This document shows, in pieces, positions 60,183 to 64,000 of a DNA stretch of 64,000 nucleotides; position 1 is the first letter of the stretch, and each line of letters begins with the position of its first letter. The stretch lies in NCBI GenBank assembly GCA_001898225.1, contig MKTJ01000072.1, positions 1-64,000 on the forward strand. Reading direction: 5' to 3'. The translations under genes and the position numbers were made by a program. This stretch comes from Chloroflexi bacterium 54-19 (lineage in GTDB: Bacteria; Chloroflexota; Chloroflexia; Chloroheliales; Chloroheliaceae). The notes beneath the pieces are model-generated. The model was not told the origin of the DNA. It was given only the letters and a program-made list of their open reading frames with translations, and ran no database searches.

Positions 60183-61055
60183 GTGCGCGGCAAATATTCA
60201 AAATTTATTATGCTATCGCCGGCTATCCTGGTGTTGCTTATAACCACTACCTACCCTTTAATCTACGCGCTGGTTATAAGTCTGCGAAACTGGCAGTTGA
60301 CCAGGTCTCCCGAACCGGGCGATTGGGTGGGACTGGATAATTATATCCAGGCTTTTAGTGATTCTAACTTTATTAATAGCGTACAGGTTACCTTTCTTTT
60401 TACGCTTCTATCGGTCAGCCTATCGATTGGCATCGGGCTGGCTATCGCTTTATTAGTCCAGAAAAAAAGCCTGGTCAACACTATTTTGAAGACCCTGCTT
60501 ATTTTTCCTTTTGCGGTAAGCCCTACTCTGAAAGGATTTTCCTGGCGGTTCATGCTCAATTCCGATTACGGCCTGTTTGACCACCTGGTAAAAGCGGTTT
60601 TCCCGTTTACGAAAGATATTATCTGGTTAAGTGATCCTTTCTGGGCCATGTTCGGTCTCGCTATGTCGGAAACCTGGGGTTGGGCCCCCCTGATAGCGCT
60701 TATGTTTGTGGGGGCGCTGGGTACAATTTCACCTGAAATCACCGAAGCGGCCCGGTTGGACGGCGCCAGCGGGTACCAGGTTTTTTATCATATTACACTG
60801 CCCCTGCTCCGGCCCGTAATTTTGATTGCCCTGTTGCTTAAGACCATTTTTTCGTTAAAGATGTTTGACCAGGTGGTGACCATGACCGGAGGCGGGCCGG
60901 GAAATTCTACCCAGACTTTTAACTATTTCATCTACCAGGTCGGGTTTACCAATCTCGATATGGGTTACGCTTCGGCTTTAGCTATTATGCTGGTAGTCTT
61001 TTTGTCAATCATTGCCTATCTTTACGTGAAACTTTTATTGGGAAAGCAGGCTTAA
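60183..61055 (+). CDS. ABC sugar permease, MalF type
   Basis: I choose the GTG at 60183 (290 residues), which has GGGAGAG just upstream; an upstream GTG adds five residues. Six helices are predicted. The EAA loop is ITEAARLDGASGYQVFYHITLPLLRPV, near residues 185-210. The N-terminal helix KFIMLSPAILVLLITTTYPL is typical. It pairs with the permease that begins 2 nt after its stop. No ATPase gene follows, as in the first sugar operon. Confidence 0.92.
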   Translation: MRGKYSKFIMLSPAILVLLITTTYPLIYALVISLRNWQLTRSPEPGDWVGLDNYIQAFSDSNFINSVQVTFLFTLLSVSLSIGIGLAIALLVQKKSLVNTILKTLLIFPFAVSPTLKGFSWRFMLNSDYGLFDHLVKAVFPFTKDIIWLSDPFWAMFGLAMSETWGWAPLIALMFVGALGTISPEITEAARLDGASGYQVFYHITLPLLRPVILIALLLKTIFSLKMFDQVVTMTGGGPGNSTQTFNYFIYQVGFTNLDMGYASALAIMLVVFLSIIAYLYVKLLLGKQA

Positions 61056-61057
61056 TC

Positions 61058-61939
61058 ATGAACGTTGCCGTTAAACCTGTCGAAAAATTCCGCAGTAATG
61101 TTGCGGTTAACCGGTTCAGAGGCAAAGATTTGCTGGCGGGCACCGGTTATTGGGTAGGCGTGGTCCTCCTTTTAGGGTTTATCCTGCTGCCAATTTTCTG
61201 GATTGCTCTCACCTCCTTTAAGACCTACCAGCAGGCCTTTACCCTGGACGTTTTCTTTCAGCCCATCCTGGATAATTACAAGACTATTTTCGATGACCCG
61301 CTTACCTTTGGACCAAAAATTGTCAACAGCCTGGTAGTTGGAGTCGGAACGGTCCTGATTGCCATTCCCCTCGGAATGATGGCGGCTTATGCTTTCTCGC
61401 GCTTTCACTTCAGGGGTAGCAACGTGCTGCTGGTCTGGGTGCTGGCAACCCAGTTTATCCCCCCGGTGGTTATCATTATACCGTTTTTCAACCTGTTTCG
61501 GACGATTGGCCTGGTTGATACATTAATCGGCCTGATTATTCTGGACCTTTCCATTGTGCTGCCCTATGTCACCTGGATGGTCAAAGGCTATATCGATTCG
61601 CTGCCGGTAGAAGTGGAAGAGGCCGCTCTGGTGGACGGCTGCACCGATATCGGCATCCTCTGGCGAATAACTTTCCCACTGGTAATGCCCGGCGTTATTG
61701 TTGCCGCCGTCTTTGGCTTTATCGCCTGCTGGAACGAGTTTCTTTTCGCCCTCATAATCGGCAACCGGGACGCCCAGACCCTGCAGGTCGGTTTCTATCA
61801 AACCGCCAGCGGTCCGAAGGGTATCCAGTGGGAACTTATGTCGGCTACCGGCATGATAGTGATGGTTCCCATCCTGATCCTATCGCTTCTCATTCGCAAG
61901 CATTTCGTGGGCGGCCTGACGATGGGAGCGGTTAAATAA
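61058..61939 (+). CDS. ABC sugar permease, MalG type
   Basis: This 293-residue permease has six helices and EAA loop VEEAALVDGCTDIGILWRITFPLVMPG (about 190-215). A 30-residue cytoplasmic lead precedes helix 1. It forms the channel with the MalF-type subunit and receives solute from the lipoprotein at 58549-60033. It is co-translated with its partner. The ATPase must be supplied from another locus. Confidence 0.92.
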   Translation: MNVAVKPVEKFRSNVAVNRFRGKDLLAGTGYWVGVVLLLGFILLPIFWIALTSFKTYQQAFTLDVFFQPILDNYKTIFDDPLTFGPKIVNSLVVGVGTVLIAIPLGMMAAYAFSRFHFRGSNVLLVWVLATQFIPPVVIIIPFFNLFRTIGLVDTLIGLIILDLSIVLPYVTWMVKGYIDSLPVEVEEAALVDGCTDIGILWRITFPLVMPGVIVAAVFGFIACWNEFLFALIIGNRDAQTLQVGFYQTASGPKGIQWELMSATGMIVMVPILILSLLIRKHFVGGLTMGAVK

Positions 61940-62084
61940 TTGGTGGACCCGCGTCCGGGCCGGTTGGTTAGCTCTGCCCTAAATTAAGTAAAAAGGAACC
62001 TGCCTGACCCGCAAGAGATTGTACCGGTTTAAAGATAAAAGAAAGCCGTAATTATGAGTGTTCTTAATGAAAGGATGCCGGTTG

Positions 62085-63254
62085 ATGGCCTTGAAGCAAG
62101 GTGAGAGTAACAACGGGGATATAACGAATAATAATGGAGAAAAGAACCGCGCTTTAGAAATTAAGGAACCGGCCAACCCGGTGCCCTTGCCCGTAATGGA
62201 AACACCGGGAGCCGATATCAGTAAATTTATGGCCCTGCAGGGGACGCCTCGCCGCCAGAGCATGGAGGGCTTTGACCCAGATTACGTGGATATTGTTGAT
62301 TATATCGTGCGAGTGACCCACCGCATCTGGGAAGAAAAAGGCATCGGTCTGATTTACGATACCTACGCCCACAACGTGGTGGTCCACACCACCGAGGGCA
62401 CTTCTTACGGCCGTGAAAAAGTTGTAGCCGATACCGCTATCGGCCAGGCGGCTTTCTCGGACCTTTATTCGCCTGCCCAGGATGTTATCTGGACCGGCAA
62501 TGATAAAGACGGGTTTCACACGTCGCACCGGGCTATCTACATGGGCACTAACAACGGCTATACCGCCTACGGCCCGCCGACCCACCGCCGGGTGGCCCGC
62601 TGGGTTATCGCCCATTGTTTTGTAAAAGAAAACCGGATCGTGGAGGAGTGGCTGACCCGGGACGAGTTAGCGACGGTCCGACAGCTTGGTTACGATGAAA
62701 TCGAATTAGCCCGGCGTATGGCCGCCCGCGAAGCCGCCCGGGGCCATAAAAATCTGGCCCGGAATACTCTCGGCGATGTCGACCGGGTGCTCGGCCAGAC
62801 TACGCCGCCGCCTTTACCCCCGCTGGGGCCAGATTTTGAGCCGGAAAGTTTCGTCCGGCGCGTTTTGCACGAAGTCTGGAACTGGCGCTTACTCAACAAT
62901 TTGCAAGAGTATTACTGGCCCAATTACGAAGGTTACGCCTCGACCAACCGCGAACTGTACGGCCTGGGCGACCTGGCCGGTTATATCCTCTCCCTGATCG
63001 CGGCCTTTCCTGACCTGGTTATGAAGGTGGATTGGGTCGGTTACCTGGGTGATGCCCGGAAAGGCTACCGGGTAGCGGTACGCTGGGTCATCCAGGGGAC
63101 GCACCTGGGTCCGGGTCATTATGGCGACCCCAGCGGCAAGCGGATAAAACTACTCGGCAATACTCACTATTTCATTAAAGACGGCAAGATTCTAAAAGAA
63201 TGGACCCTGTTCGATGAATTTGCGCTGCTCAAGCAAATCTACTGGCCTGACTAA
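62085..63254 (+). CDS. Double SnoaL/NTF2-like protein
   Basis: I use ATG at 62085 (389 residues), which has AAAGGA upstream; a longer frame adds nine residues. Two NTF2-like (SnoaL) domains follow a variable lead of about 60 residues. Domain 1 spans about 70-210: YIVRVTHRIWEEKGIGLIYD, then YGREKVVADTAIG, then IAHCFVKENRIVEEWLTRDE. Domain 2 spans about 255-389: FVRRVLHEVWNWRLLNNLQE, then LFDEFALLKQIYWPD. SnoaL folds form cone-shaped pockets used for isomerisation, hydrolysis or cyclisation. No enzyme is assigned here. The next gene is a close paralogue. Confidence 0.75.
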   Translation: MALKQGESNNGDITNNNGEKNRALEIKEPANPVPLPVMETPGADISKFMALQGTPRRQSMEGFDPDYVDIVDYIVRVTHRIWEEKGIGLIYDTYAHNVVVHTTEGTSYGREKVVADTAIGQAAFSDLYSPAQDVIWTGNDKDGFHTSHRAIYMGTNNGYTAYGPPTHRRVARWVIAHCFVKENRIVEEWLTRDELATVRQLGYDEIELARRMAAREAARGHKNLARNTLGDVDRVLGQTTPPPLPPLGPDFEPESFVRRVLHEVWNWRLLNNLQEYYWPNYEGYASTNRELYGLGDLAGYILSLIAAFPDLVMKVDWVGYLGDARKGYRVAVRWVIQGTHLGPGHYGDPSGKRIKLLGNTHYFIKDGKILKEWTLFDEFALLKQIYWPD

Positions 63255-63280
63255 CCTTTATTTTCCTGGAAAGGGTCAAA

Positions 63281-64000
63281 ATGACCGCTAAATCAGAAAA
63301 TACCCCCGCTGCCGCGCTTCAATCCGGCAGCCGTACTTACACCACGGGTGATGGGGCCGCCCTGTTACCTGTAATGGATGTGCCGGGGACCGACATCAGT
63401 AAATTTATGGCCCTGCAAGGGACGCCTCGCCGCCAGAGCATGCAGGGCTTTGATCCTGATTATGTAGATATTGTCGATTATATCGTGCGAGTGACGCACC
63501 GCATCTGGGATGAGAAGGCCATTGGCCTGATCTACGACACTTATTCCCAGGATGTGGTAATCCATACCAGCGATGGCAATTCTTATGGCCGGGATAAAGT
63601 CGTAGCCGATTCCATGAAGAAGATGGCCGCCTTCCCGGACTGCCGCCCTATTGCCAGCGATGTAATCTGGAGTGGTAATGACGTGGATGGGTTTCACAGT
63701 TCCCACCGGATAGCCTGGATAGGGACCAATACCGGGTGGAGCAGCTACGGCCCACCGACAAACCGCCGGGCTACCCGGCTGGGTGTGGCTCACTGCCTGG
63801 TAAAGGAGAACCGGATTATCGAAGAATGGATTGCCAGGGAAGAAATGAACGTAATCTGGCAACTCGGCCTGGACGCGCACGAACTGGCCCGCAAAAGCGC
63901 GGCAGCCGAGGCGGCGGTAGGGGTCAAGCCCCCGGTCCCACAAAACTTTGGCGAGGTCGAACGGGTGCTGGGCCAGACTACGCCCGCCCCTCTGCCGCCA
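63281..64000 (+). CDS. Second double SnoaL/NTF2-like protein, partial at window end
   Basis: ATG at 63281, 27 nt after the preceding stop, opens a frame still open after 240 codons at the window edge. It matches the upstream protein closely: DISKFMALQGTPRRQSMQGF, then YVDIVDYIVRVTHRIWDEKA, then YGPPTNRRATRLGVAHCLVK, then VERVLGQTTPAPLPP. The variable N-terminus of about 25 residues differs. The second domain lies outside the window. This tandem duplication suggests two related activities or a heteromeric complex in the same pathway. Confidence 0.82.
   Translation, partial: MTAKSENTPAAALQSGSRTYTTGDGAALLPVMDVPGTDISKFMALQGTPRRQSMQGFDPDYVDIVDYIVRVTHRIWDEKAIGLIYDTYSQDVVIHTSDGNSYGRDKVVADSMKKMAAFPDCRPIASDVIWSGNDVDGFHSSHRIAWIGTNTGWSSYGPPTNRRATRLGVAHCLVKENRIIEEWIAREEMNVIWQLGLDAHELARKSAAAEAAVGVKPPVPQNFGEVERVLGQTTPAPLPP

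Noticed and set aside
1..64000. CRISPR array, tRNA or rRNA genes
   Set aside because: No regularly spaced repeats and no cloverleaf or ribosomal RNA sequence were recognised by eye; a tRNA search tool could still find one I missed.

Overview
The window looks like chromosomal DNA of a free-living member of the Chloroflexota, or a close relative. Several traits point that way: lipoproteins that begin CGDNTAT and continue with Thr/Ala-rich linkers, sugar ABC transporters without their own ATPase gene, secreted proteins built from ETGH / YFE(K)ARxEY-type modules, and many response regulators and degenerate insertion sequences. I cannot name a genus. I see no tRNA, rRNA or CRISPR array.

Layout. 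1-1.05 kb: a C-terminally truncated DabB/NuoL-like membrane protein. 1.35-6.7 kb: a small winged-helix protein, then a sugar-uptake operon (two permeases and a binding protein) headed by an autoregulated LacI-family repressor whose promoter and two identical operators are visible. 6.8-13.6 kb: accessory DNA with a dead IS3-type transposase tail, an intact tyrosine recombinase, an acetyltransferase, a PhyH-type dioxygenase, a large secreted GH5-like glycosidase and a dead IS6-type transposase. 13.8-15.8 kb: a two-component system whose sensor has a Met-rich external loop. A decayed copy of that system lies at 19.7-20.75 kb.

16.2-26.1 kb holds two sulfur-handling operons on either side of an ArsR-type repressor: DUF302-rhodanese-TSUP on the minus strand and DsrE2-TusA-persulfide dioxygenase/rhodanese on the plus strand. 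Each has a strong promoter overlaid by the same operator core, TATATTCG-N6-CGAATATA, so they form one regulon. Between them lie a PIG-L/BshB-like deacetylase, a secreted DUF2202 ferritin-like protein and a polyferredoxin with a small membrane partner.

27.5-34.8 kb is a nitrate module: NarK-type transporter, small membrane protein, Rieske protein, four-cluster ferredoxin, NasC/NarB-like molybdenum reductase, NarI/HdrE-like di-haem membrane subunit and a divergent Crp/Fnr regulator. 35-40.4 kb: an IS630 remnant, a ferric-reductase-like haem protein with ApbE, two anchored low-complexity proteins and a second two-component system. 40.7-45.5 kb: a MacB/FtsX-type exporter pair and an acyltransferase-3 protein. 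45.6-51.2 kb: decayed genes, a DsbA-like lipoprotein, a 602-residue secreted protein sharing modules with the glycosidase, and an orphan receiver.

51.3-64 kb is a catabolic island that I cannot match to a named pathway. A minus-strand operon encodes a HisD-like dehydrogenase, bicupin, MetE-like methyltransferase, alpha/beta hydrolase and HpcH/HpaI aldolase. A divergent plus-strand set encodes an RraA-like protein, an SDR, an ABC importer and two tandem double-SnoaL proteins; the last runs off the window. The two sets diverge from a promoter whose 17-bp spacer carries a perfect 12-bp palindrome. This island and the sulfur regulon are the best candidates for an undescribed system.
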